A program made the position numbers and the translations under genes. Shown one piece after another: positions 14,680 to 23,842 of a stretch of 36,444 nt of DNA (the first letter of the stretch is position 1; each line of letters starts with the position of its first letter). The notes below the pieces were generated by a model. That model was given only the letters and a program-made list of their open reading frames with translations. It searched no databases and had not been told where the DNA came from. Source of the DNA: an uncultured Eubacterium sp. (GTDB lineage Bacteria > Bacillota > Clostridia > Oscillospirales > Acutalibacteraceae); the NCBI RefSeq assembly GCF_934561735.1, contig NZ_CAKTGT010000013.1, positions 1 to 36,444 of the forward strand, in the 5' to 3' direction.

Positions 14680-16212
14680 ATGGCTAAGAAAAAAGGTGCT
14701 GTTGCGGAAAAAACCGGAACAGCCGCAAAAAAGTACATGAAGCCATCTGAGATTGCCACCTTCGGTATCGGACTGTTCGGCGTTGCATTGCTGACCGGAT
14801 GGATGCCCGATTACACAATGACATTCTTTGCTGACTTCGCATTTAAAGGCAAGGGCTTTGACTCCGCTCAGCTTGCCAACATCATCTCGCTTGTATTCGG
14901 TATTGCCGGTATTGTCGGTGCCGTATGCGAACTTGTAATCGGTGTTTTGGTTGACAGAACAAGAACACCGCTCGGTAAGGTTAAGCCTTGGGTAGGCTTC
15001 GGCGCTATTCCGCTTGCCATCATCTCAATGCTCGTATTTGTTGCACCTAACACATCATCGTTTACCGTTGCAACAATATGGATGTTTGTTATCTATTCAC
15101 TTTACACAGCGATTTCCTGTGCGGTAGAGTCACCGTCAAACTGCTTCGGTGCTCTTTGCTCGCCTAACCCGAGTGAGCGTTCAACCGCTATTTCAATCGC
15201 TTCATTTCTCCGTTCGGTAGGTCAATCCGGCGGTCAGGTAGTAATCATCGTTGTGCCGCTTATTATGAAGGCACTTATGGGTCAACAACAGTACAAAAAT
15301 GCCGAGGGTCAGGGTCTTGACCTCATCATTTCAACAGCTGTTTGTGCACTCGGTATGATTATTTTTGTAATGATTTTCTTTGCAAACAACAAAGAGCGTG
15401 TACCTTACACAAGCGAAAAAGTATCGCTTGCGGAATCCATCAAGCTTGTTTTCACAAACAAAAACCTGCTTATGGTTTCTCTTACAAAACTCTTCGGCTT
15501 CGGCAGAGGCGTTTACGGTACGGTATCACTTTACATAGCTGTTTATCTCCTCGGTTCAAAAGGTCTTAAACTTGCACTTATGCTCCCTATGGGTATCGGT
15601 ACCGCAGTAGGTACACTCCTTGTAAACTTTGTACTCAAAAAGTTCTCAACAAAGCAGACATACATCATCTTCTGCGTTTACGGTGCGTCTGCAATGGCAA
15701 TTTTGTACCTTGTATCAAAGGGTGTAGGTTTCAACAGCAACCTCATCATTCCGTTCCTCATCCTCAACTTCTTCTGCGGCATTCAGCACGGTAACACAAA
15801 CACCACTCCAAACATTATGATTGCCGACTGTATTGACGAAATGGAATACAAAACAGGCAAGCGTCAGGAAGGTCTTGCATACGCAGGCTACGGTCTTTTC
15901 TCAAAAATTGCATCGGCAGGTACAAAATGGCTTGCTCCGGTTCTCGTTTATTCATGGTCGGGCTACCAATTCTCAACAAGCCAAAATGTTGCATATGCCG
16001 CACAATCGGACGAGGTTCTTACAAAGTTCCTTGCAATTTATACGGTTATCCCTGCTATCTTTGTAATTCTTCAGTTCATCCCTGTTCTTTTCTACGATAT
16101 GGTAGGCGAGAAGAAGGAAAGAATTACTGCCGCACTCCTTGAAAAGAGAGCAAAGGAAGAAGCAGAAAAAGCAGAAGCAGCCGAAGAAGTTTCGGTTGAA
16201 GCTGCGGAATAA
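14680..16212 (+). CDS. MFS transporter of the GPH (glycoside-pentoside-hexuronide) type, 510 aa
   Basis: About twelve hydrophobic helices, with the GPH signature DRTRTPLGKVKPWVGFGAIPLA-like loop between helices 2 and 3 (around residue 90) and a matching DCIDEMEYKTGKRQEG loop in the C-terminal half. The family (MelB, XylP, GusB) takes up sugars or glycosides with a cation. The C-terminus is a long Ala/Glu/Lys-rich cytoplasmic tail. Unlike most GPH transporters there is no glycosidase or kinase gene beside it, so the substrate cannot be guessed; the next gene encodes a membrane-anchored protein in the same transcript. AAAGGAG precedes the ATG. Confidence 0.9.
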   Translation: MAKKKGAVAEKTGTAAKKYMKPSEIATFGIGLFGVALLTGWMPDYTMTFFADFAFKGKGFDSAQLANIISLVFGIAGIVGAVCELVIGVLVDRTRTPLGKVKPWVGFGAIPLAIISMLVFVAPNTSSFTVATIWMFVIYSLYTAISCAVESPSNCFGALCSPNPSERSTAISIASFLRSVGQSGGQVVIIVVPLIMKALMGQQQYKNAEGQGLDLIISTAVCALGMIIFVMIFFANNKERVPYTSEKVSLAESIKLVFTNKNLLMVSLTKLFGFGRGVYGTVSLYIAVYLLGSKGLKLALMLPMGIGTAVGTLLVNFVLKKFSTKQTYIIFCVYGASAMAILYLVSKGVGFNSNLIIPFLILNFFCGIQHGNTNTTPNIMIADCIDEMEYKTGKRQEGLAYAGYGLFSKIASAGTKWLAPVLVYSWSGYQFSTSQNVAYAAQSDEVLTKFLAIYTVIPAIFVILQFIPVLFYDMVGEKKERITAALLEKRAKEEAEKAEAAEEVSVEAAE

Positions 16213-16225
16213 GGAGGGAATTGCT

Positions 16226-17209
16226 ATGACAGAATCAAAAAAAGGCTTTAAAGCAGGACTTTACGGCGTAATTGCAGGTGTTCTTGTTGCCGCAATTCTC
16301 GTTGGTTTAACTGTTTTTGCATTTACCACCAGATACAATGCGTTTTCACCTGAAAAGGTTGCTCAATCATATGCCGATACCGTTGTTCAAACAGGTGACG
16401 GCTACAACGCACTCAAAGTTTCGTTGGTATCAAAAAATCAAAAGTTCGGCAACTTTGTAATCAACGCTTATATGGCTCCTTATGTAAACGATAATGATGG
16501 CAAGAAAAAGGGCGAAAAGAAAGTTGAGCAAAACAAGGCAATCGGTACAGGCAGCAAGGAAGAAACAGAACTTCTTGACACCATCTACAACACAATGTAC
16601 GATTACTATGACGAACTTATAAAAACAGTCGGACTTCAAAATTATGATGAGTTTTACAGTGCATATTTTGCAAAGCTCAAAGAAGTCAGAGTGGCTGTTC
16701 TTCAAGACGATTATATGGACACAGAATTTATGTTCAGCGTTTTTGAATCCAATGTTCAAACCTATGCCGACAAGCTAACCGGTACTGAAGAAAAGCTTGC
16801 AGCCGATGAAAAGACTGTTCTTCAAAAAGCTTCAACCGGTATTTATCAAGAACTTTACGGCAAGGACTACAAGCTCACAACAACCGTAACCGACACAAAG
16901 GAATTGTCTGCCGATGAAGTTAAAGCTTATGCCAAAGGCTACAAGGACAGAGTTGTTCCTATCATCCAAAAGGGCGAAACGCTTGCAGACACGCTTGACG
17001 AAAAGAAGTCCGAAGCAATGAAGTCTGCATTTAACAACCTCAATGTTGCAGACAGCATTGAAGCTGTTGACGAGTGCACAGTTGAGGTTAAAAACCAAAA
17101 GGACGAAGTTGTTGCAACAACAACCGTTTATGTTGTCAGAATCGGCAACAGCTGGTATGTTGACAATTCAAACACAGACACAACTTCACTTTATATCACA
17201 AAAGCATAA
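16226..17209 (+). CDS. Membrane-anchored extracytoplasmic protein, 327 aa, unknown function
   Basis: The start is the ATG at 16226, which follows AAGGAGGG by the normal distance; an upstream in-frame start at 16139 lies in the symporter gene and has no such site. One helix at about residues 12-36 anchors the protein, with most of the chain outside. The body is Lys/Asp/Glu-rich and helical, and the end (about 285-325: VEVKNQKDEVVATTTVYVVRIG then NSWYVD) looks like the last strand of an NTF2-like or DUF4878-type lipoprotein domain. It lies 13 bases after the symporter stop and before a strong terminator, so the two are cotranscribed. A partner role is inference. Confidence 0.8.
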   Translation: MTESKKGFKAGLYGVIAGVLVAAILVGLTVFAFTTRYNAFSPEKVAQSYADTVVQTGDGYNALKVSLVSKNQKFGNFVINAYMAPYVNDNDGKKKGEKKVEQNKAIGTGSKEETELLDTIYNTMYDYYDELIKTVGLQNYDEFYSAYFAKLKEVRVAVLQDDYMDTEFMFSVFESNVQTYADKLTGTEEKLAADEKTVLQKASTGIYQELYGKDYKLTTTVTDTKELSADEVKAYAKGYKDRVVPIIQKGETLADTLDEKKSEAMKSAFNNLNVADSIEAVDECTVEVKNQKDEVVATTTVYVVRIGNSWYVDNSNTDTTSLYITKA

Positions 17210-17219
17210 TGTAATTTTT

Positions 17220-17246
17220 AAGAGGACGGATATTCTTCGTCCTCTT
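17220..17246 (+). terminator. Intrinsic terminator of the symporter operon
   Basis: AAGAGGACG, loop of nine, CGTCCTCTT forms a nine-base-pair stem followed by ATTTTTT. Confidence 0.9.
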
Positions 17247-17306
17247 ATTTTTTGGTAATTGTTTACAAATCTGTTACAATTTTTACAAAATAATAACATA
17301 AAACAC

Positions 17307-17335
17307 TTGATATTTAATCGTAATTGTTATATTAT
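17307..17335 (+). promoter_or_regulatory. Promoter of the ftsEX operon
   Basis: TTGATA (17307-17312) and TATTAT (17330-17335) are separated by 17 bases. The start codon of ftsE is about 80 bases downstream. Confidence 0.65.
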
Positions 17336-17416
17336 ATATTTAATTATTGGGTAAAACCGCATATAACGATTTTTATTACTTAATATAACAAACACGAAAA
17401 GTTAGGAGTGAGAGCT

Positions 17417-18313
17417 GTGATAGAATTCAGAGATGTTACAAAAATCTACGGCAGCAACGATACTCACGCCCTTGAAAATGTAAACATCAAAATCGAGGAC
17501 GGAGAGTTTGTATTTATCGTCGGCTCATCGGGTGCAGGTAAAAGTACATTTTTAAAACTTATCATGCACGAAGAAAAACCGACATCCGGCGAAGTTATTG
17601 TAAACGGCTACGCATCAACAAAGATGAAAAAACGCCAAGTGCCTTATTACAGAAGAACAATGGGTATAGTTTTCCAAGACTTCAGAATTATACCTAAAAT
17701 GAGCGTGTACGACAATGTTGCATTTGCAATGCGTGTTATCGGCACAAAAGAAAAGGATATAAGAAAAAGAGTACCTTACATTCTTCAGCTTGTAGGCCTC
17801 AGCCAAAAGGCACGCTCTATGCCAAACGAACTTTCGGGCGGCGAGCAACAGAGAGTTTCGCTTGCAAGAGCACTTGTTAACAATCCGGACCTCATCATTG
17901 CGGACGAGCCTACCGGTAACGTTGACCCTGAGATGAGCCACGAAATCGTTGAGTTGCTTACAAAAATCAACAACAACGGCACAACGGTTGTAATGGTTAC
18001 TCACGAGCACGATCTTGTGCGTACATTCCAACGCCGAGTTATCGTTATCCAAAAAGGCAAGGTTGTATCCGATACACCTGACCCAACCTTTGCAAAATTC
18101 AAGACCAAAGAAACAAAGAAAGAAAACGATATGTTCTATTTTGAGCAGGATGTCAAGAATGAAAATTTGACAGAAGTTTTTGAAGATTTGGAAGAAAATA
18201 ACGCAGAGCCGCAAATCTCACAAAGCAAAAAAGAAAGCATCGGCTCCATTGCAGAGGAGCCATCCGAGGACACGGTTGACCTCAACGAATTGGCACAGGG
18301 AGGTGAGCAGTAA
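17417..18313 (+). CDS. ftsE: Cell division ATP-binding protein FtsE
   Basis: FtsE is the ATPase of the FtsEX complex, which transmits ATP hydrolysis across the membrane to activate cell-wall hydrolases. Walker A GSSGAGKST (about 36-44), signature LSGGEQQRVSLARAL (about 139-153) and Walker B LIIADEPTGN with His196 in the switch are present. I choose the GTG at 17417, because the AGGAG at 17404-17408 is eight bases upstream; an earlier GTG at 17408 overlaps that site. Compared with the usual 220-230 residues it has a C-terminal extension of about 70 residues rich in Glu and Asp, of unknown role. Its stop overlaps the ftsX start by one base. Confidence 0.95.
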   Translation: MIEFRDVTKIYGSNDTHALENVNIKIEDGEFVFIVGSSGAGKSTFLKLIMHEEKPTSGEVIVNGYASTKMKKRQVPYYRRTMGIVFQDFRIIPKMSVYDNVAFAMRVIGTKEKDIRKRVPYILQLVGLSQKARSMPNELSGGEQQRVSLARALVNNPDLIIADEPTGNVDPEMSHEIVELLTKINNNGTTVVMVTHEHDLVRTFQRRVIVIQKGKVVSDTPDPTFAKFKTKETKKENDMFYFEQDVKNENLTEVFEDLEENNAEPQISQSKKESIGSIAEEPSEDTVDLNELAQGGEQ

Positions 18314-19233
18314 TGTCGGGAGCAAGTTTCAGATACCTTGTAAAAGAGGGCTTTCGTAACACCTGGACAAACCGTATGATGTCGGTTGCATCAATTTGCG
18401 TATTGCTCAGCTGTTTGGTGCTCATCGGTTCGGCATCCATGATATTTTTGAACATCAACTCGCTTGTTCAAAAAATCGAAGACGAAAATGTAATCATGGT
18501 GTATATTGACGACAAGGCAACAGATGCCGATATTGACGAAATGGGCATTAAGCTCAACAAAATCAACAATGTACAAAAAATCGAATTTGTTGCCAAGGAA
18601 GACGCTTGGGCAGAACAGATTGCCACAATGGATGACGCACAGGCAGAATTTTTTACCGAAACAACGGATGAAATTCCTCTTCCGGACGCATACAAAGTTA
18701 CGGTTAAGGACTTAACAAAATTCTCGGATACGGTTAAAAAAATCAAAAAGCTTGACCATATCTACACAGTAAGACAAAACACCGACCTTGCAAAGAAGCT
18801 TGCAAAACTTTCAAACGGTATAAGTATTATATCTATAGTAATTATCGCAGTGCTGTTTGCAATTTCGTTGTTCATTATTTCAAACACAATCAAACTCACA
18901 GTATACTCACGCCGACTTGAAATCAGCATTATGAAATCTGTCGGTGCAACAAACAGCTTTGTTCAGCTTCCGTTTGTTGTTGAAGGTATTATCCTCGGCG
19001 TTGTGGCAGGTGCTCTGTCGCTGTTCGCCGTTTGGGGAATATACGAGCTTGCCATCAGCCGATTCGGCGATATATTCAACTCAATAGGATTGGTTCCGCT
19101 CAACTTTGTTGATTACGCATTGCCTATGCTCGGCATATTCGTTGCAATAGGTATTGTCAGCGGTGTCGGCGGCTCGCTCATCACTATGAGAAAATATCTT
19201 ACAAAGGAAGGCAGTGAGATAAGTGCAGTTTAA
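18313..19233 (+). CDS. ftsX: Cell division protein FtsX
   Basis: FtsX is the membrane partner of FtsE. The layout is typical: a cytoplasmic start (FRYLVKEGFRNTWTNRMMS), helix 1 at about 24-47, a large extracellular loop (about 50-165) that should contact the wall hydrolase, then three helices ending in LITMRKYL. The sequence EISIMKSVGATNSFV between helices 2 and 3 is the FtsX/MacB-type coupling segment. GGAGG lies 10 bases upstream. The end overlaps the following M23 peptidase gene by 11 bases, which links FtsX directly to a candidate target. Confidence 0.95.
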   Translation: MSGASFRYLVKEGFRNTWTNRMMSVASICVLLSCLVLIGSASMIFLNINSLVQKIEDENVIMVYIDDKATDADIDEMGIKLNKINNVQKIEFVAKEDAWAEQIATMDDAQAEFFTETTDEIPLPDAYKVTVKDLTKFSDTVKKIKKLDHIYTVRQNTDLAKKLAKLSNGISIISIVIIAVLFAISLFIISNTIKLTVYSRRLEISIMKSVGATNSFVQLPFVVEGIILGVVAGALSLFAVWGIYELAISRFGDIFNSIGLVPLNFVDYALPMLGIFVAIGIVSGVGGSLITMRKYLTKEGSEISAV

Positions 19234-20482
19234 ATTTAAAAAATTAATTTCCGTTATTTTGTCATTTACATTTGCTTTCAGTATCCTCGGAGGAACTTCA
19301 ACATCATATGCCGCAAGTACCTCCGCTTTGCGTGACAAAAAACAGAAAATCCAAAATCAGATTGACGCTGCTCAATCAAAAATCAACAAACTTTCGGGTC
19401 AAAAAAAGGATACCGAGGAGTACATATCCGCACTTGATACCAAAATTCAGGCACTCAAGGATAAGATAAGCACCCTTAAATCCGAAGCAAACGATTTGCA
19501 AAACAACATTGACACCGTAAAAGGCAAAATTTCAGACACGGCAAACCAAATCAACAAAATCCAAGCCGAAATTGATGCAAAGCAGGCTGAATTTGACAAA
19601 ACATTTGACGAATATTGCCAAAGACTCCGTGCAATGTATGTATCGGGTCACGCAAGCAACCTTGAAGTTTTGCTTACAAGCAGCGACATAAGTTCGATTC
19701 TCACCCGTTCGGAAATGATTAAATCGGTATCCAAAAAGGACAGCGACACGCTTAACGCCCTTATGGACAAAATGAACGAGATAGAAAAAGACAAAGCCGA
19801 TTTGGAAAAGAAACGAATCGACCTCAAAAAAGACAAAGAAAAGCTCCAAACTCAAAAGAGCAAACTTGACGAAAACATCAAAACCGTAAACGCATCAAAG
19901 ACCGAGCTTGACAAAGAAGTAAGCGAAGCGAATGCCATGATGCGTAAGCTCAACAGCCAAACAGCCGAATATCAGGAAAGCATTTCGGACAACGAGGACG
20001 AAATCGCAAAAATCGAAGCGCAAATTGCGGCTGAAATCCGCAAGGCTCAGGCATCTTCATCGGTTAACACGGGTTCAAGCAGCGGTTCATACGGCAGCGG
20101 TGCTTACAGCGGAACTCTCGGTTATCCGACAAGTTCTCGCAGAGTATCGGCAGGCTACCCTAACTATTCAAGCGGCAGATACCACGGCGGCGTTGACTTC
20201 CCTGTTCCATCGGGTTCATCTGTTTATGCTGCTGCATCCGGCACGGTAATCATTGCCAAAAACCTCAATTACAGCTACGGTCACTACCTTGTAATTGACC
20301 ACGGCAACGGACTTTCAACCCTTTATGCACACAACACCACACTTCTTGTAGGTGTAGGCTCACATGTAACAAAAGGTCAGGTTATCGCACGAAGCGGTTC
20401 AACCGGCAACTCAACAGGTCCGCACTGTCACTTTGAGGTGCGTGTAAACGGTACAAGAGTTAATCCATTTAACTATTTATAA
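19223..20482 (+). CDS. Coiled-coil M23 murein hydrolase (EnvC/PcsB-like), likely FtsEX target
   Basis: A signal peptide (about 1-31, ending near SYAA) is followed by a long coiled coil (about 35-275) that includes YCQRLRAMYVSG, typical of the regulatory region of PcsB- and CwlO-like proteins. A Ser/Gly linker leads to a complete LytM/M23 domain: His321 and Asp325 in YHGGVDFP, His370 in LYAHN, and His401/His403 in HCHFEV. The intact zinc ligands predict an active endopeptidase. The start is GTG at 19223, inside the end of ftsX. The tight overlap suggests that this is the hydrolase activated by FtsEX. A MITE-like repeat starts directly after the stop. Confidence 0.92.
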   Translation: MQFKFKKLISVILSFTFAFSILGGTSTSYAASTSALRDKKQKIQNQIDAAQSKINKLSGQKKDTEEYISALDTKIQALKDKISTLKSEANDLQNNIDTVKGKISDTANQINKIQAEIDAKQAEFDKTFDEYCQRLRAMYVSGHASNLEVLLTSSDISSILTRSEMIKSVSKKDSDTLNALMDKMNEIEKDKADLEKKRIDLKKDKEKLQTQKSKLDENIKTVNASKTELDKEVSEANAMMRKLNSQTAEYQESISDNEDEIAKIEAQIAAEIRKAQASSSVNTGSSSGSYGSGAYSGTLGYPTSSRRVSAGYPNYSSGRYHGGVDFPVPSGSSVYAAASGTVIIAKNLNYSYGHYLVIDHGNGLSTLYAHNTTLLVGVGSHVTKGQVIARSGSTGNSTGPHCHFEVRVNGTRVNPFNYL

Positions 20483-20483
20483 C

Positions 20484-20714
20484 AGACTGTCGATAAAGCC
20501 CCTGAATCACGCCAATAAAATCAACTAACCGCTTAATGCCTCCCTTGTGTAAAGGGAGGTGGGTGCGATTTATCGCACTCGGAGGGATTGTAAAAGTGCC
20601 GCAAACATCGAGTTTGCGGCACTTTTGGCGTTTTCCGTTTTTTGCTCGGGGGCGGTACTTATGTACAGCTCCCACTCGCAAGAAAACGAAATTCAGAAAC
20701 TTTCTCAACAGTCT
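20484..20714 (+). repeat. MITE-like element, copy B
   Basis: A 231-base element bounded by 15-base imperfect inverted repeats, AGACTGTCGATAAAG and AGACTGTTGAGAAAG (the latter on the minus strand). It contains hairpins CCTCCCTT-gtgt-AAAGGGAGG, GTGCGA-ttta-TCGCAC and a perfect 14-base-pair stem, AAAAGTGCCGCAAA / TTTGCGGCACTTTT (20592-20626). It is homologous to the reverse complement of 14298-14591. It begins two bases after the stop of the M23 gene, so its hairpins probably end or stabilise that transcript. No coding capacity was seen, and no clear target-site duplication. Confidence 0.8.
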
Positions 20715-20813
20715 ACAGCGTATCAAAACTTTCCTTTATAAAGGGAGTTTTTTCTGTTGTGTTCTTATTTTTTAATATAATGTAAAAAAATATAAAAAAT
20801 ACATAATTAACCT

Positions 20814-20842
20814 TTTACTTATAATAATAATTGTGGTAAAAT
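20814..20842 (+). promoter_or_regulatory. Promoter of the second M23 peptidase gene
   Basis: TTTACT (20814-20819) and TAAAAT (20837-20842) are separated by 17 bases. It suggests that the second and third M23 genes have a transcript separate from ftsEX. Confidence 0.6.
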
Positions 20843-20873
20843 TATTATGTAGAATTTTACGGAGGTGCAAAAT

Positions 20874-22337
20874 ATGAATAACTATGTTAAAAAGATAGTT
20901 TCTGTTTTAATGAGTGCGTGCTTGATATGCACAAGTGCGGCAATTTGCACACCTGTAGGAGCGAACACGGCAAAAGCCGTAACCAAATCTCAAGAACAGC
21001 GAAAAGAAGAACTTGAAAAGAAACTTGAGGAAACAAACAAAAAGCTGAAAGAACTCGGCAAAGAGAAAAAAGACGCGCAGGAATACCTTGATGTTATCGA
21101 CACAAAGCTCGACACATTAAAGGAGCAATATTCCATTACGCTGAACGAAGTTAGCCAAACAGAAAACAGAGTTAACCAAACGGAAAAAAACATAAAAACA
21201 AACACCGAAACTTTGGCTACAATTAAATCCGACCTTGAAACAATGGAGGCAAGCACAAAACAGCTTGAAACTGATTACAAAAATGTTCAGCAAAAGTACT
21301 GCCAAAGAATCAGGGCAATATATATCAGCGGCGAAACGGAAAGTGTGCTTTCGTTTTTACTTTCGGCAAACGGAATCGAAAACTTTTTGACAAGGCTTGA
21401 AATGGTATCGTCCATATCAAAAAAAGACGGCGAACTTATGCAAAGCGTGTCGGACAAAATCGAAGAAATAAAGCAATCTCAAATAAAGCTCAACCAAAAG
21501 CAAGAAGAACTGAATAAAACACAAAAGGTGCTTAAATCCGATACGGAAAGCTTAAAAGTTCAGCAAGTATCCCTTAACCAAAAGGAAGCTGAAATGAAGA
21601 AGAAAAAAACCGCTATGGAAAAACAGCAGACCGAAGCGAACACGGTTCTTCAAAAAATCAACGACCAAACAAAAGAATACTCCGAGCTTCACGATATGAC
21701 GCAGGACGAGATTGACCGAATCGACAACGAAATTCAGGAAGCTATCAAAAAATATAAAAACAAACAAACAACAAAGAAAAAGGTTACAACCACCAAAAAG
21801 AAGCCTGCAACCGCCGAAAAAGACGAAACAACCGAAACTTCTACCGAAATCGAAGAAGAAACGACAGAAGAAATTGCTTCGGACTTCATCAATATGACCT
21901 ACCCTTGCCCGGCATATACAAAAATAACATGTGCGTTCCACGGCTACTCCGGTCACAGCGGATGCGATTTTTCAACAGGCGGAACAACAGGCAACAAAAT
22001 AGTTGCAGTAGACAGCGGTACGGTCATCATTTCAAGGGATATCACCTGCGACCGTGGCACCTGCAAAAAGAGTTACCACGGCGGAGGATATTGCAGTTAC
22101 GGCAGATACATCGTTATTATGCACGACAAGCCTAACAGAAACGGCGAAACGGTGTACACCCTTTATGCACACAACAGTTCCCGCTCCGTATCGGCAGGTC
22201 AGCATGTAAGCAAAGGCCAGCAAATCGCACTCAGCGGTTCAACGGGCAATTCAACGGGTCCTCACCTCCACTTTGAAGTAAGACTCGGTGACGGCTCATA
22301 CAGAGATGCCGTAAATCCGGCATATTATTTACCTTAA
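20874..22337 (+). CDS. Coiled-coil M23 peptidase, second of three, 487 aa
   Basis: I place the start at ATG 20874, eight bases after GGAGG; a GTG at 20865 overlaps that site. A signal peptide (about 1-35) precedes a coiled coil (about 40-300) with the same YCQRIRAIYISG segment as its neighbours, then a Lys/Thr-rich and Glu/Thr-rich linker, unusual for its charge pattern, and a C-terminal M23 domain with HSGCDF, LYAHN and HLHFEV holding the zinc ligands. Compared with the other two it carries an insert with several cysteines (DITCDRGTCKKS and GGGYCSYG). It is a likely secreted cell-wall endopeptidase. Confidence 0.9.
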   Translation: MNNYVKKIVSVLMSACLICTSAAICTPVGANTAKAVTKSQEQRKEELEKKLEETNKKLKELGKEKKDAQEYLDVIDTKLDTLKEQYSITLNEVSQTENRVNQTEKNIKTNTETLATIKSDLETMEASTKQLETDYKNVQQKYCQRIRAIYISGETESVLSFLLSANGIENFLTRLEMVSSISKKDGELMQSVSDKIEEIKQSQIKLNQKQEELNKTQKVLKSDTESLKVQQVSLNQKEAEMKKKKTAMEKQQTEANTVLQKINDQTKEYSELHDMTQDEIDRIDNEIQEAIKKYKNKQTTKKKVTTTKKKPATAEKDETTETSTEIEEETTEEIASDFINMTYPCPAYTKITCAFHGYSGHSGCDFSTGGTTGNKIVAVDSGTVIISRDITCDRGTCKKSYHGGGYCSYGRYIVIMHDKPNRNGETVYTLYAHNSSRSVSAGQHVSKGQQIALSGSTGNSTGPHLHFEVRLGDGSYRDAVNPAYYLP

Positions 22338-22368
22338 ACAAATCAAACAAAACAAGGGGCGTTTCAAT

Positions 22369-23841
22369 TTGAAACCGATTATAAAAAAATCAATCGCAAT
22401 ATTAATATCAATGAGCATGCTGTCGGCAACCTGTGTTACCGCATATGCAGATGAAACAACAACCGCACAAACCACGGCTCAGCAAGGCACTCAGGCAGTT
22501 ACCGACACAAGCGGAAAAACCGTAGTAACAAACGAAAAAGGCGAAGCGGTTACGCAATCACCCGAGGCGGCACTGAATCAACAAAAAACCGACCTTGAGG
22601 CAAAGCTCAAGGAAAGTGAAGAAAAACTCGCAAAGTATCAGGCAGACCAAAAAGCAACCGAAGAATACATCAATTCGCTTGATGAAAAAATCGGATATAT
22701 GAACCAGGATTTGAGCGTGCTTGACAATCAAATCTCAACTGCAAGAGCAAAAATCAGCGGATTAAAAAAAGAAACAAAAGAACTTAAAAAAGCGATTAAG
22801 GTTGTAAAAAAAGAATACAACGCCCAAAACAAGGAACTTGAAAAGCTCAACAAATCTTTTCAAAAAACATACAACGCATATTGTATGCGAATGAGGGCAA
22901 TGTACATATCGGGCTCGGACAGTATTTTGGTGGCTCTGCTTACAAGCAAGGATATAAGCCAACTGCTTTCAAGATACGAAATGATTAAAGCGGTTTCAAA
23001 ATCCGACACGGCATTGCTTAAAGAAGCAAAGAAAAAGACAAAACAAATAACCGAAAAAAACAAAAAAATATCTGAACAAAAAGCCGTGCTTGAAAGCAGC
23101 AAAGCCGTGCTTGACGAAAAAACCGCCATCATTGAAAAAGAGCGTGACGGAATTGAAAGCAAGCAGGCTGAGATTGCACAGAAAAAAATCATACTTGCAC
23201 AAGACAGAGCCGAGAGCGACTCACTTCTTGCCGAATACGCTCAGAAAACTCAAATGTACAGCGAATACAAATACGAAGATGAAGAACTTTTGAAACAGGT
23301 TGACAGCGAAATCAACAGCGTTTTAAGCGGTCTTAAAGCTCCCGAAGAAGCAACAACGGCGGTAAAATCCGAAAAGGACGGCAACAAGCAAACCACCTCT
23401 ACCGACAACGGCACTTCCCCGCTGTATTACAACTCGGCGGCTGTGCTCAATTTAACCTATCCCGCTCCGGGACATTACGCAATTTCCTGCGGCTTCGGTC
23501 ACTACAGCTCCGGCAAGGCACACACCGGCACGGACTATCCTTACCCTGTCGGTTCAAAGGTTGTTGCCGCACAAAAAGGTATTGTTATCAAAACAAGAGA
23601 ACTCAATTATTCATACGGCAAATATGTTATGATTTATCACGGCACGGATAATCTCGGCAGAAAAATCGTAACACTTTACGCCCACAATTCACAGCTTCTT
23701 GTAAGCACGGGTCAAACCGTTAAAAAAGGCCAGCAAATCGCAAGAGGCGGTTCAACAGGCAACTCAACGGGTCCGCACTGCCACTTTGAGCTTATCATTG
23801 ACGGCAACAAAGTAAATTCGGGACCGTATCTCAGCAAATAA
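22369..23841 (+). CDS. Coiled-coil M23 peptidase, third of three, 490 aa
   Basis: The start is TTG at 22369, with AAGGGG about nine bases upstream; the next ATG would destroy the signal peptide (about 1-27, ending AYA). A Thr/Gln-rich stretch is followed by a long coiled coil (about 65-325) with YCMRMRAMYISG, and a C-terminal M23 domain with HTGTDYP, LYAHN and HCHFEL, which keeps the zinc ligands. It follows the second M23 gene by 31 bases and is two bases from queH, so it may be cotranscribed with the queH-rarA-nth genes. Confidence 0.9.
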   Translation: MKPIIKKSIAILISMSMLSATCVTAYADETTTAQTTAQQGTQAVTDTSGKTVVTNEKGEAVTQSPEAALNQQKTDLEAKLKESEEKLAKYQADQKATEEYINSLDEKIGYMNQDLSVLDNQISTARAKISGLKKETKELKKAIKVVKKEYNAQNKELEKLNKSFQKTYNAYCMRMRAMYISGSDSILVALLTSKDISQLLSRYEMIKAVSKSDTALLKEAKKKTKQITEKNKKISEQKAVLESSKAVLDEKTAIIEKERDGIESKQAEIAQKKIILAQDRAESDSLLAEYAQKTQMYSEYKYEDEELLKQVDSEINSVLSGLKAPEEATTAVKSEKDGNKQTTSTDNGTSPLYYNSAAVLNLTYPAPGHYAISCGFGHYSSGKAHTGTDYPYPVGSKVVAAQKGIVIKTRELNYSYGKYVMIYHGTDNLGRKIVTLYAHNSQLLVSTGQTVKKGQQIARGGSTGNSTGPHCHFELIIDGNKVNSGPYLSK

Positions 23842-23842
23842 A

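Noticed and set aside
16139..16225. Upstream in-frame extension of the 327-residue protein
   Set aside because: It lies in the C-terminal coding part of the symporter, has no ribosome binding site, and the ATG at 16226 has AAGGAGGG at the right distance.
19223..23841. Phage lysin cassette, because of three M23 peptidases
   Set aside because: There are no holin, tail or other phage genes, each protein has a signal peptide and PcsB/CwlO-type coiled coil, and the block is joined to ftsEX.
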